A stretch of DNA of 64,000 bases, taken from positions 1-64,000 of the forward strand of contig NZ_BANS01000022.1 of NCBI RefSeq assembly GCF_000332995.1. The letters run 5' to 3'. Numbering within the stretch: the stretch's first letter is position 1; each line of letters opens with the position of its first letter. The notes under the pieces were generated by a model. That model saw nothing but the letters and a program-made list of their open reading frames with translations. It had not been told where the DNA came from and searched no databases. This DNA is from Gordonia amicalis NBRC 100051 = JCM 11271 (GTDB taxonomy: Bacteria > Actinomycetota > Actinomycetes > Mycobacteriales > Mycobacteriaceae). Position numbers and translations under genes: made by a program. Of this stretch, positions 7,398 to 16,197 are shown one piece after another.

Positions 7398-8640
7398 CGA
7401 CATCTCCTCCCGCGGTGACCTCGCAGTCATCCGATTCGGTGCCGGTCGGCAGGACGGCGTCGACGACGAACAGGTCGTCGACCCACCGCACGTCGAGGGT
7501 CCCGCCGACCGCGACGACCCGCTCGCGCATGCCGATCATTCCGAGTCCGTGCAGGTCACCCCCGTCCCCGGTCCCGCTGACACGGGCGTCGTCGGGTCGC
7601 AGCCGATTCTCGACGACGATCGCGACGGCATCGTCGTCGTAGCGGCATCGCACCGCGACCGGCATCCCCGGCGCATGCCGGACCGCGTTGGTGAGCGACT
7701 CCTGGATGACCCGGTAGGCAACCTGATCCACGTCGCCGGGCAGCGACCGCTGCTCACCGGCAACCGTCACGACGATGGACGCGCCGGCATTGCGGTAGAC
7801 CTCGACCATGCCCGGCATGCTCGACATACCGGCGCCGGGTTCGGGCACCGTCAGGGAGTCGCGGCGGAGCATCCCCACCGTCGCCTTCACCTCGCTCAGC
7901 GCGGCGCCGGCGATGTCGTGCATCTGCGCCAGCATCTGTTCGGCCACCTCCGGACGGGTGTGCACCAGTCGCTGCGCGGTCCCGATCTGCAGGTTGATGG
8001 CGGTGAGATGGTGCGCCACCGCGTCGTGGATGTCGCGGGCGATCCGCATCCGCTCCGCGAGGACCGCCTGGGTGGCCTCCACCTCCCGCTGCGATTCGGC
8101 CGCCTCGGCGCGTGCCTCCATCGCCTCCACGTAACCGCTGCGCGCCCGGCCGAGCGCCCCGATGCACGTGCCGAGCAAGAGCCAGCCGACGGCGGCGATC
8201 CGCTCGACGGGTAGCCAGTTGTCTCCCCAGATGAACGACGCCGCGAGGATCGCACCGGCCGCCGACACCGTGACGGTCATCGCCCGTCGCATCGGGGAGC
8301 GGCCGGCGACGGCGCACAACGCGACCGCCGAAGGCAGGCTCATCGCGGAGTTGAACGAGCCCGTCGCGACGATGTAGATCACCGCTCCGGCAGTCGTTCC
8401 CACCACCGACAGCACCGGCACACGGTTCTTGAGCACCAGGAACGCCGACGCCGCGACACCGAGCAACGCCGCAGCGAGGCTCGTGTCGCCCGGCCCGCCG
8501 CGCTGGACCACCCGTAACGCGAGCACCGTGCCGACGGCGACCACCACCGTGACGACGATCGACGAGACGAGCGGACGACGCCGCGAGAATCGCACCCACC
8601 GTTCGTCGAGGTCCACGCGCGAGAGATTACCGCTGATCAC
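7330..8640 (-). CDS. two-component sensor histidine kinase (HisKA_3, DesK/NarX type)
   Basis: A 436-aa membrane kinase. Residues ~25-155 hold four to six hydrophobic segments with no large extracellular sensor loop. A coiled helix (EARAEAAESQREVEATQAVLAERMR) leads to the dimerisation/phospho-acceptor motif RDIHDAVAHHL with His near 205. The HATPase has QESLTNAVRHAPG (N box) and GLGMIGMRERV (G box). The last ~25 residues overlap the start of the regulator gene. The signal is probably membrane-associated stress, as for related kinases without periplasmic domains; this is inferred from topology only. The start is GTG. Confidence 0.88.
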   Translation of the reverse strand: MISGNLSRVDLDERWVRFSRRRPLVSSIVVTVVVAVGTVLALRVVQRGGPGDTSLAAALLGVAASAFLVLKNRVPVLSVVGTTAGAVIYIVATGSFNSAMSLPSAVALCAVAGRSPMRRAMTVTVSAAGAILAASFIWGDNWLPVERIAAVGWLLLGTCIGALGRARSGYVEAMEARAEAAESQREVEATQAVLAERMRIARDIHDAVAHHLTAINLQIGTAQRLVHTRPEVAEQMLAQMHDIAGAALSEVKATVGMLRRDSLTVPEPGAGMSSMPGMVEVYRNAGASIVVTVAGEQRSLPGDVDQVAYRVIQESLTNAVRHAPGMPVAVRCRYDDDAVAIVVENRLRPDDARVSGTGDGGDLHGLGMIGMRERVVAVGGTLDVRWVDDLFVVDAVLPTGTESDDCEVTAGGDVDDHPDRAGRRPGAVPKHPATTR

Positions 8641-8877
8641 CGGCTTCGCACCCCGCTCGCCGAAATCGCGGCAAATGCGACATATGCAGTACCCCTCGAC
8701 TACTACGAACGCAGTATGCGAAGGCCGTTACCAGTCCGAACGGGCCTGGCATCGCACGACTGCCCCGCCACGACACACCGGACGGGCACCGGTTCCGGAT
8801 ACGCTCCGGAGCGTTCCCGAGCCACGACCCCCGACACCCGACGTCGGGCAGGTCAGCACGTCCCGCAAGGAGTTCCC

Positions 8878-10783
8878 GTGCCACTGAAGAGAATCCCCGT
8901 CACGCTGCTGGCGACGGTGGGCGCGGTCGCCTCGTTGTGCGTCGTCGGCGTCTCCGATGCCGACGCTGCGCCCGGCGGTGTGGCCGGGGCGGTCGTCACC
9001 GACGGTCCCGCGCGGGCGTGGGATGTGCGGGCCTGGATCACCGGTACCGACGCGACGCCGGTGCGCAGCGCCGGGGCCGTCCGCACGGACCGGACCGGTC
9101 GCTTCACCCTTCGGCCGACCTCGCAACCCGGCGCAGACGAGGCCTTCTACGTGACGGCCACCCCGGCGGGACAGTCCTCGTCGTTCACCACCCTCGCCGC
9201 GATCTCCCCGACCGTGCCCTCACGCCTGACCGTGAACGAGCTGACCACCGTGGCAACGGGTTACGGGATGGCGCAGTTCGTCGATGCCACCCGCATCGGC
9301 GGGAAGGCGCCGGGAGTGCGCAACGCTGCATCGATGGCGGGCAACCTGGCCGACCCGACCAGCGGCCGGATCGGCTCCACACTCGCCTCCGCACCGAACG
9401 GCGGTCAGACGTCGACACAGGCGGCATTCATCTCCCTGTCCAATGCGCTCGCCGCCTGCACGACCTCTCCCGAGGGCTGCTCCGCCCTGCGCTCGGCGAC
9501 GACGACGCCGCTGAGCGGCCGGCCGTCGAACATGGTCGAGGCGATGGCCAACATGGCGAAGAGCCCGGAGCACAACCCGGCCGGGCTGTTCGGTGTGACG
9601 CTGCGTAGACCCGCACGCGCCGGCGGACTTCCACTCCCGCCCGCCGCCTGGACGCTTGCCCTCCGCTTCGACGGTGGCGGTGGGCTCCTCGCCGGGCCGG
9701 GCAACTTCGCCATCGGCCGACGGCGGGGACATCTGGGTCAACGCGAACTATCAGTACAACGCCGACCCGCGAACCCCGGTGTGCGACAGCAAATATCTCT
9801 TCCGCTTCGGACCGAACGGCAAACTCGTCGGCGGACGGCCGATCACCGGCGGCGGCCTCAGCGGCGCCGGGTACGGCATCACCCGGGACCATTCCGGTGA
9901 CATCTGGGTGAGCAACTACGGCTTCGCCGCCCCGGAACCGGGCTGCCCCGCCGACCGCCAGCCGCCGCACAACTCGGTGTCCAAGTTCAGCGCTCAGGGC
10001 GAGGTCCTCTCGCCCGCAGCCGGATTCACGCAGGGTTGGATCAGCTGGCCGCAGGGAATGACCACCGACCGCACCGGCTCGGTGTGGACCACCAACTGCG
10101 CCACCGACTCGCTCACGGTCTTTCCCGACGGCGACCCCGGCCGCGCCCGCAACATCAAGGTGGGTGTGAAGCAGCCCTTCCACCTCATCGACAACGGCCG
10201 GGCTCTCTTCGTCAGCGGACTGCAGAGCAGCTCGATCGCCATGCTGGACCGCTCCGGAAAACCCCTGCGCACGCCGATCACCGGCCCCCACGTCGACAAT
10301 CCGCTCGGCCTGGCCACCGATGCCCGCGGCAACGTGTGGATCGCCAACTCCGGTGTCATCACCCTGCCCTGTCCCGACCGTCCCACCGGCACCGCATCGG
10401 TCGGCTCGGTGTCGGCGCTCGACCCGACGGGCAGGACACTCGTCGGTCCGCTGCGCGGCGGCGGCATCACCATCCCGTGGGGCATCACCACCGATGGCGA
10501 CGGCAACGTCTGGGTGGGCAACTTCGCCGGTAAGCGGGCCTCGAAGTTCTGCGGTGCGAACGCCGCCACCTGCCCGCCCGGCAAGCGCACCGGCGACGCC
10601 ATCTCCCCGGAGGTGACCGGATACTTCTTCGACGGACTGGCCCGCAGCACCGGCATCATCGTCGACCCCGCGGGCAACGTGTGGACGACCAACAACTGGA
10701 AAGAGGTTCCGCTCCAGACCAATCCGGGCGGACTCCACATCGTCGCCCTGGTGGGTGCCGCGGCTCCGGTCCCGTTGCGCTGA
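8878..10783 (+). pseudogene. secreted beta-propeller (NHL/SMP-30-like) protein, interrupted by a frameshift
   Basis: The first frame (from GTG 8878, after AAGGAG) encodes a Sec signal peptide cut near DADA-AP. A beta-sandwich, carboxypeptidase-regulatory-like domain (VAGAVVTDGPARAWDVRAW) and an Ala/Thr-rich region follow. After LAGPGNFAI the frame is lost at about 9711-9716, where one extra G appears. The next frame continues directly as ADGGDIWVNANYQ and then about six propeller repeats (GDIWVSNYG, GSVWTTNCA, GNVWIANSG, GNVWVGNFAG, GNVWTTNNW) to the stop at 10783. Removing one base gives a ~634-aa exported protein. This may be a real recent mutation or a sequencing error. Enzymatic function, if any, is unknown. 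Confidence 0.72.
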
Positions 10784-10832
10784 CCTCGATACGCGGCGTC
10801 CTCGCTGCGCTCGGTCGTCGCTACTCGGCCGA
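10781..10832. repeat. interspersed repeat (family 1) in a convergent gene junction
   Basis: TGACCTCGATACGCGGCG starts exactly at the TGA stop of the propeller gene and continues CCTCGCTGCGCTCGG to CTACTCGG. The same sequence lies inside the LysR-like gene, and its left part lies at the end of pknG. Internal partial palindromes and the convergent setting suggest a bidirectional terminator. Confidence 0.7.
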
Positions 10833-10867
10833 CGGGGGCTTACCGGCACCCAGCCATGGTCCACGGG

Positions 10868-12178
10868 TCAGCTCGACAATCGGTGCTCGAGCATCGTCGT
10901 GAGGTCGTTCGCCAGCGCTCGCGAGTCCGCGGTCACCAGCACTCCGTCGCGGACCACCCAGCGGCCACCGACCATCACGTCGCGGGGTCGTCTGCCGGGC
11001 CCCGCCCAGAGAAGACCGTCGAGCGGGTCCGGGACGCCGGCGTCGACGACATCGGAGCAGTCCCACACGCACAGATCCGCCGCGGCCCCGAGCCGAAGGT
11101 GCCCGAGTTCGGGACGGGCGAGACCCGCCGCCGACCCCTCGGTCGCCATCGCCAGACAGTCGCGGGCCGACACCGGGTCGCCGATCAGTCCGGAGACCTG
11201 CATCGCCAGTCGCGCATCCGCGAGGAGGTGGCCGGCATCGTTGCTCCCGCCGCCGCTGGTACCGAGCCCAATGCGTACGCCGGCGCGGCCGAGGGCGGCC
11301 ACGCGGGCGACACCCCAACCCATCGGCACGTCACACCCCGGGGCGTGGGTTGCGTGGGCACCCGACCTCGCCACCAGATCCAGTTCGTCATCGGTGATCT
11401 CGCACAGGTGCGCGACGGTGACATCGGCGGCCAGCCAACCCCAGTCGCCCAGTAGTTCCAGAGGGCGCCGGCCATACCGTTCGGCGGCGACATCGACGTC
11501 GATCTGTTCGTTGGCCTGAGTTCGACGACGCAGTCCGAGACGTGCTGCGACATCGGACAGTGCCGCGAAGGTCTCCGGTCCGTCGGCATGGACCCCGGAC
11601 GGGCCGACGGCGAGTTGGGTCATGCCGTCGACCGACACACCGTCGGTCGCCCCGTGCAGGTGTGCGTCATGGATGTCGACGACCGACTGTGCGGCCGACT
11701 CCGGGTCGTCTCGGGCGGTGCCGCGCACGAAGACCAGCCGTGCGCCGACGCGGCGGGCGGCGCCGATGGTCGCGCCCGCCATCGCGACCGGGTCCTGGTC
11801 GCGGGGCCACGTGAGGTGGTGGTCGGCGACCGTGGTCACCCCGCACAACAGGGATTCGGCGACACCGACTCCAGCCGCGGTGGCGGTGAGCTCGGGGTCC
11901 ACCGCGGCCTCGGTGTAGCGCCGCGCCATCCCCGCGAGCCAGTCCCGCATCGGCCGGAATCGACCGTACGGACGTGAGCGAAAGGCACTCTGCAGCAGGT
12001 GATGATGGGCATTCACCAATCCGGGTGTGATCACGCACCCCAAGGTGTCGACGACCTCGGCATCCGATGGCGCCGGACCCGACGCGATGACCGCGCCGTC
12101 GACGACGATCGGGCCACGCGTCACGGTACTACCGTCCACCAGCACCGCTTCCGCCCCGGTGAGGACGGTCGGCCTCAC
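10868..12178 (-). CDS. amidohydrolase-fold protein with lost metal ligands
   Basis: About 436 aa of the atrazine/8-oxoguanine-deaminase branch of the amidohydrolase superfamily. The HxH motif NAHHHLLQ (His 58 and 60) and VAHL (His 257) are present. The HTH motif that normally supplies the third His reads R-T-Q (Gln 221), and the usual GVDGS Asp is Ser 308 in GLGTSGGGSND. With two of the metal or catalytic residues changed it may be inactive, or use a different chemistry. GTG 12178 overlaps the reductase stop as GTGA; a start 10 codons upstream is less likely. It is the last gene of the operon regulator, reductase, amidohydrolase. Confidence 0.8.
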   Translation of the reverse strand: MRPTVLTGAEAVLVDGSTVTRGPIVVDGAVIASGPAPSDAEVVDTLGCVITPGLVNAHHHLLQSAFRSRPYGRFRPMRDWLAGMARRYTEAAVDPELTATAAGVGVAESLLCGVTTVADHHLTWPRDQDPVAMAGATIGAARRVGARLVFVRGTARDDPESAAQSVVDIHDAHLHGATDGVSVDGMTQLAVGPSGVHADGPETFAALSDVAARLGLRRRTQANEQIDVDVAAERYGRRPLELLGDWGWLAADVTVAHLCEITDDELDLVARSGAHATHAPGCDVPMGWGVARVAALGRAGVRIGLGTSGGGSNDAGHLLADARLAMQVSGLIGDPVSARDCLAMATEGSAAGLARPELGHLRLGAAADLCVWDCSDVVDAGVPDPLDGLLWAGPGRRPRDVMVGGRWVVRDGVLVTADSRALANDLTTMLEHRLSS

Positions 12179-13155
12179 AGCTCGAGCACCAGACGCCCGC
12201 TGGTACAACGTGATACGCAGATCATCATCGACTCGTTCTCGGAGCGTTCCTCCGGCGAGAGCACCGCGTCCCGATGGTCGACCTCACCGCTCACCACCCC
12301 GGTCTCGCAGGTGCCGCACATCCCCTCGCGACACGACGAGGGCGCCACCACCCCGGAGCCGTCGAGGGCTTCGAGGATCGTGCGGTCCTCCGGAACCGTC
12401 AGCGTCACACCGGACATCGCCAGCGACAGCTCGAACTCCCGGTTGGGAACACTCTCCGCGACCGCCGCCGTGAACCGCTCGGTGAACGAGTCCACCGCCG
12501 GTTGCGGTGCACACGCGTCGGCGATCGCGTCGAGCATCGCCGCCGGACCGCAGCCGTACACCGCGGTTCCCCGGGCCGACCCGGTGAGCGCATCGCTCAG
12601 AGTCAGCCGGCCCGACACCCGCGACTCATGCACGGTGACGTGGTCAGGATGAGCCGAGACGAGGTCGTCGGCGTACGCCATCTCCGCCCGCGTTCGCCCG
12701 ATGTACAGCAGTCGCCACGGCCGGCCGGCCGTACGAGCCTCGTCGACCAGCGCGAGTATGGGGGTGATCCCGATCCCACCCGCGACGAACACGTACTCGA
12801 GAGCACGGGTGAGCGCGAAATGGTTCCGCGGCAGACTGATCCACGTCTCATCACCCACCGCGAGATCGTCGTGCACCGACACCGAACCGCCGCGGCCGTC
12901 GGCCCGGCGTTCGACCACGACCCGGTAGACCCCGGGATCGGCGGGACACAACGAGTACTGGCGCACCACTCCCGAGGGCGCGACGAGGTCGACGTGGGAA
13001 CCCGCCGACCAGGCGGGGAGCGGGTCACCGGACGCGGCGGTCAGGACGAACTCCTCGACACGCTCGGCGACCGGCCTGCGCGCGGCGACGCGCACACGTA
13101 AGGGTTGCGCACGACCAGGAGAAGACAGTGCAACCCCGGAGGAAGACAGGGACAT
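12175..13155 (-). CDS. PDR/VanB-type oxidoreductase (FMN reductase plus [2Fe-2S] ferredoxin)
   Basis: A 326-aa electron-transfer protein of the phthalate dioxygenase reductase family. The order is an FMN domain (RQYSLCPAD near residue 85), an NAD domain (VAGGIGITPI; YGCGPAAML) and a C-terminal plant-type [2Fe-2S] ferredoxin (CREGMCGTCETG with a later MMICVSRC). All four cluster cysteines are present. ATG 13155 follows GAGGAG. Such reductases normally feed a Rieske oxygenase such as VanA, but no oxygenase is encoded nearby. Its partner is therefore encoded elsewhere, or it serves another acceptor of the cluster. It is coupled to the amidohydrolase gene by a 4-bp overlap. Confidence 0.88.
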   Translation of the reverse strand: MSLSSSGVALSSPGRAQPLRVRVAARRPVAERVEEFVLTAASGDPLPAWSAGSHVDLVAPSGVVRQYSLCPADPGVYRVVVERRADGRGGSVSVHDDLAVGDETWISLPRNHFALTRALEYVFVAGGIGITPILALVDEARTAGRPWRLLYIGRTRAEMAYADDLVSAHPDHVTVHESRVSGRLTLSDALTGSARGTAVYGCGPAAMLDAIADACAPQPAVDSFTERFTAAVAESVPNREFELSLAMSGVTLTVPEDRTILEALDGSGVVAPSSCREGMCGTCETGVVSGEVDHRDAVLSPEERSENESMMICVSRCTSGRLVLEL

Positions 13156-13235
13156 CGGTGGACTCCTCGATTCGGCGAGGCCCGTCCGGCTCCCAGCCAC
13201 AGGAACCACACCCTCACCGACAGCCGCGACGATCG

Positions 13236-13832
13236 CTACGACGACGCCTGCACCACGATCAGATGCGCGACATCAGGGCCGACCAGTCGCCACCGATGAG
13301 GAATGCCGCCAGCGTAGTAAAGGCTGTCGCCGGTCCGCAATTCGACGATGCGGCCGTCGGACAGATCCACCTCGATCTCACCGGACACCACATGTAGCCA
13401 CTCATCCTGCTCGTGCCGGTAGAAGTCGCCGAATTCCCTTGCACCCAAAGCATGTTCCTGGGGATAGAACGCCGCGTCACCGTTCACCAGCAGCCGGGCA
13501 TGCCCGGCGTCGTCCCCCGTCTGCGGGAGCACGGCACCCTGATCGGCGCGCACGATCTGCGCGCCCGGGGGTGCGTCGGCCGGGGCGTTCCCGGCCCGTC
13601 CCGGGTCCGCGGCGAGCATGAGACTCACCTGCGTCGTCCCCAGCGCACGGGCGATGCGCTCCAGCGTCGTCATACTCGGCCGCGCGTACCCGCGTTCCAG
13701 CTGCGACAGGAAGGAATGCGAGATGCCAGCCTGCGCAGCTAGATTCGCAAGGGTCGTATCCTGCTGTTTGCGTCGCCGGCGGATCTCGGCACCCAGCGAC
13801 GCCTGCGCCGCATCCGGCTCCTCCAGTGCCAT
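13236..13832 (-). CDS. XRE-cupin transcriptional regulator
   Basis: A 198-aa regulator. Residues ~12-65 form an HTH_3 domain (LANLAAQAGISHSFLSQLERGYARPSMTTLERIARAL). Residues ~125-195 form a cupin_2 barrel (HEQDEWLHVVSGEIEVDL, GDSLYYAGGIPHRW). This architecture is typical of regulators of amine, amino-acid and aldehyde catabolism, which sense a small ligand in the cupin. ATG 13832 is chosen because AAAGG lies 8 nt upstream; a GTG three codons earlier is possible. It is divergent from the CodA-like gene across 254 bp containing a perfect 17-bp palindrome, so it is the obvious candidate regulator of both arms of the cluster. Confidence 0.88.
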   Translation of the reverse strand: MALEEPDAAQASLGAEIRRRRKQQDTTLANLAAQAGISHSFLSQLERGYARPSMTTLERIARALGTTQVSLMLAADPGRAGNAPADAPPGAQIVRADQGAVLPQTGDDAGHARLLVNGDAAFYPQEHALGAREFGDFYRHEQDEWLHVVSGEIEVDLSDGRIVELRTGDSLYYAGGIPHRWRLVGPDVAHLIVVQASS

Positions 13833-13919
13833 TCGATGCACCTTTCACACTCCGGCGTTGGTTACACATCCGCAGCCGTGGTTAACAGCGAGGCAACAAC
13901 ACGTTCCTATATTCAGGGG

Positions 13920-13936
13920 TGTTGACGTGGTCAACA
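13920..13936. promoter_or_regulatory. perfect 17-bp palindrome, putative operator
   Basis: TGTTGACGTGGTCAACA has 7-bp arms around a 3-bp centre. It lies in the divergent gap, just after a TATATT box at 13908-13913 on the plus strand. It would overlap or abut the transcription start of the catabolic operon. The best candidate binder is the adjacent XRE-cupin regulator. Confidence 0.6.
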
Positions 13937-14086
13937 AATATCACGAAACCGCTCCCGCCGATCCCAGCCCCGGCGGAACCACCGAGACCGGCGCACCGAG
14001 GCGCCGAGATCGATCTCTGCCGCACAGCCCACGAGCGCAACGTCGCACTCACGTCCAGAACCACCGGCCGCCAACGGAGTTCACTC

Positions 14087-15388
14087 ATGCAGGACACGCC
14101 GCACGGACCCGTGCACGGCATCACCGCGTCGTTGACCGACGGCACGCTCGCCGATGTCGAGCTGCTGTCCGGTCCCGACGGAGTGGTGCGCGTGGCGAGG
14201 ATCGCGCCCGTCTCCGACCGGAACCCACGCGATCACACCGCCCGGGCCGACCCGCAGTGGCTCGATCTGCGCGACTTCGTCCTCACCGCGTCCGCCGCCG
14301 AACCGCACGCGCACCTGGACAAGGCCTTTTCGTGGACAGAGCTGAATCCGCCGCTCGGCGACCTCGATACGGCGATCACGGTCTGGCGAGCGGGAAGCGT
14401 CCGTCTCGACGAGGAGTCCTTCCGCCGGCGGGCGACGCGGGCGATCACCACCCTGCTTCGCAACGGGATCACTGCCGTCCGAACACATGTCGACGTGCCG
14501 CCCGGCCCAGACCCGCTCCGGGCCACCCGGGCGCTGGTCGGCGTCCGGGAGGCCATGCGCGACCTGGTCACGATTCAGATCGTCGCGCTGGCGAATCCGC
14601 TCACCCCGACCGAGGTCGTCGTCGAAGCACTCGACGCCGGCGCGGACCTGGTGGGCGGAGCACCGCACATCGCCGACGACCCGCGCGCCGAGGTGGCCCG
14701 GCTGGTCGGCCTCGCCGAATCCCGCGGAGTCGGCATCGACCTGCACACCGACGAGTTCCTCGACGGCGACCACCACACCATCGACCACTTCGCCGACCGC
14801 GTCGCCGACTGGCCCGCGGATCGTCTCCGAACCGCCGGACACTGCTGCCGTCTCGACACCATGCCTCTCGACGAACTGGAACGGGTCGCCGACGCCCTCG
14901 CCCGTGCATCGGTGTCGGTGGTCGCGTTGCCGATCACGAACCTCTATCTCCAAGGACGGCACGGCCCGTCGAAAGGACGGCGCGGTATCACCGCGATCGA
15001 CGTGCTCCGCGATCGCGGTGTCCTCGTCACCGCCGGGGCCGACAACATCCGCGATCCGTTCAACCCGGTGGGACGCGCGGACCCGCTGGAGACCGCGTCG
15101 CTCCTGGTCACCGCCGGTCACCAGAGTCCCTACACGGCAATGTCACTGGTCACCGACGCTGCCCGTACCGCGCTCGGCCTCCCCGCCGGCGGACCCGTCG
15201 TCGGGGCACGTGCAGATTTCCTCGCGGTCCGGGGCACCGACGTACTCGACACCATCGCGACCGCCCCCGCGGACCGGGTGGTCCTCGTCAACGGTTCGAT
15301 CGTGGCCCGCACCGAGACCACCACCTGGACCGCAGTCCCGGCCGAGTCCCGCGCCGGCGCCCCTGATCACGCCACACCGGCTCCCTAG
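14087..15388 (+). CDS. CodA-like amidohydrolase (cytosine/creatinine deaminase family)
   Basis: A 433-aa cytoplasmic metal hydrolase. The motifs follow cytosine deaminase closely: AEPHAHLDKAF (HxH), VRTHVDV, IDLHTDEFLDG (His and the catalytic Glu), TAGHCCRLDTM (His) and TAGADNIRDPF (Asp). All metal ligands are intact, so it should deaminate or hydrolyse an N-heterocycle; members act on cytosine, isocytosine, creatinine or related rings. ATG 14087 has GGAG 8 nt upstream, and the 56 upstream codons of open frame contain the palindrome and are not coding. It is the first gene of an eight-gene operon that continues with an importer and oxidases. Confidence 0.82.
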   Translation: MQDTPHGPVHGITASLTDGTLADVELLSGPDGVVRVARIAPVSDRNPRDHTARADPQWLDLRDFVLTASAAEPHAHLDKAFSWTELNPPLGDLDTAITVWRAGSVRLDEESFRRRATRAITTLLRNGITAVRTHVDVPPGPDPLRATRALVGVREAMRDLVTIQIVALANPLTPTEVVVEALDAGADLVGGAPHIADDPRAEVARLVGLAESRGVGIDLHTDEFLDGDHHTIDHFADRVADWPADRLRTAGHCCRLDTMPLDELERVADALARASVSVVALPITNLYLQGRHGPSKGRRGITAIDVLRDRGVLVTAGADNIRDPFNPVGRADPLETASLLVTAGHQSPYTAMSLVTDAARTALGLPAGGPVVGARADFLAVRGTDVLDTIATAPADRVVLVNGSIVARTETTTWTAVPAESRAGAPDHATPAP

Positions 15389-15402
15389 GTCCTGGAGACG
15401 TC

Positions 15403-16197
15403 ATGACCCCATCAGCGCCGACCCCCTCAGCGCCGACCCCGTCGGCCACACCCCTCGAACTCGGTCATCCGCTCGTCGGTTTCGAGCACGCCGAACTGAC
15501 CTATCCAGACGGAACCCACGCTCTGCGGGACGTGAACCTGACCGTCCGGGAAGGCGAGTTCGTCAGCGTCGTCGGCCCCTCGGGATGCGGTAAGTCGACC
15601 CTGCTGCGACTGTCCTCCGGCCTGGAGACGATCACCGACGGGTACATGCAGTGCGGTGCGGACCGCATCGGTTACGTGTTCCAGGACGCCACACTCCTCC
15701 CCTGGCGGTCGGTCGCCGACAACGTCGCCCTGCTCGGCGAACTCGACGGTGTGCCGAAAGCGGAGCGGCGTCAGAGGATTGCCGCTGCGCTGGAGACAGT
15801 GGGCCTCAACGGTTTCGAGGATCATCTGCCGCACATGCTCTCCGGCGGCATGCGCATGCGTGTATCGCTCGCCCGGTCGCTCACCCTCGACCCCGACCTG
15901 TTCCTCTTCGACGAGCCGTTCGCCGCGCTCGACGAGCTGACCCGCGAACGGCTCGGGGTCGAGCTCACCGAGCTGTTCGCCGTCAAACGCTTTGCGGGCC
16001 TGTTCATCACCCACTCCGTGGCCGAAGCAGCATTCCTGTCCACGCGGGTGCTCGTGATGTCCGGGCGTCCCGGCACGATCGTCGACGAGATCGAGATCCC
16101 GTTCGACTTCCCACGCTCTCCGGACCTGCGTTTCGAGCCCGAGTTCGCCGCGATCGCCGGTCGGATCTCCCGCTCGCTGAGGGAGGCACACTCATGA
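15403..16197 (+). CDS. ABC importer ATP-binding protein (SsuB/TauB/ThiZ type)
   Basis: A 264-aa ATPase. Walker A is GPSGCGKST near residue 57, the Q-loop is YVFQDATLLPW, the signature SGGMRMRVSLAR and Walker B LFLFDEPFAALD, with the switch His in FITHSVAEA. It starts with a repetitive Pro/Thr/Ser-Ala linker. The FQDxxLLPW form is typical of the nitrate/sulfonate/taurine/pyrimidine importer class. It follows the CodA-like gene by 14 nt and is joined to the permease by ATGA. It energises uptake of the cluster's substrate. Confidence 0.9.
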   Translation: MTPSAPTPSAPTPSATPLELGHPLVGFEHAELTYPDGTHALRDVNLTVREGEFVSVVGPSGCGKSTLLRLSSGLETITDGYMQCGADRIGYVFQDATLLPWRSVADNVALLGELDGVPKAERRQRIAAALETVGLNGFEDHLPHMLSGGMRMRVSLARSLTLDPDLFLFDEPFAALDELTRERLGVELTELFAVKRFAGLFITHSVAEAAFLSTRVLVMSGRPGTIVDEIEIPFDFPRSPDLRFEPEFAAIAGRISRSLREAHS

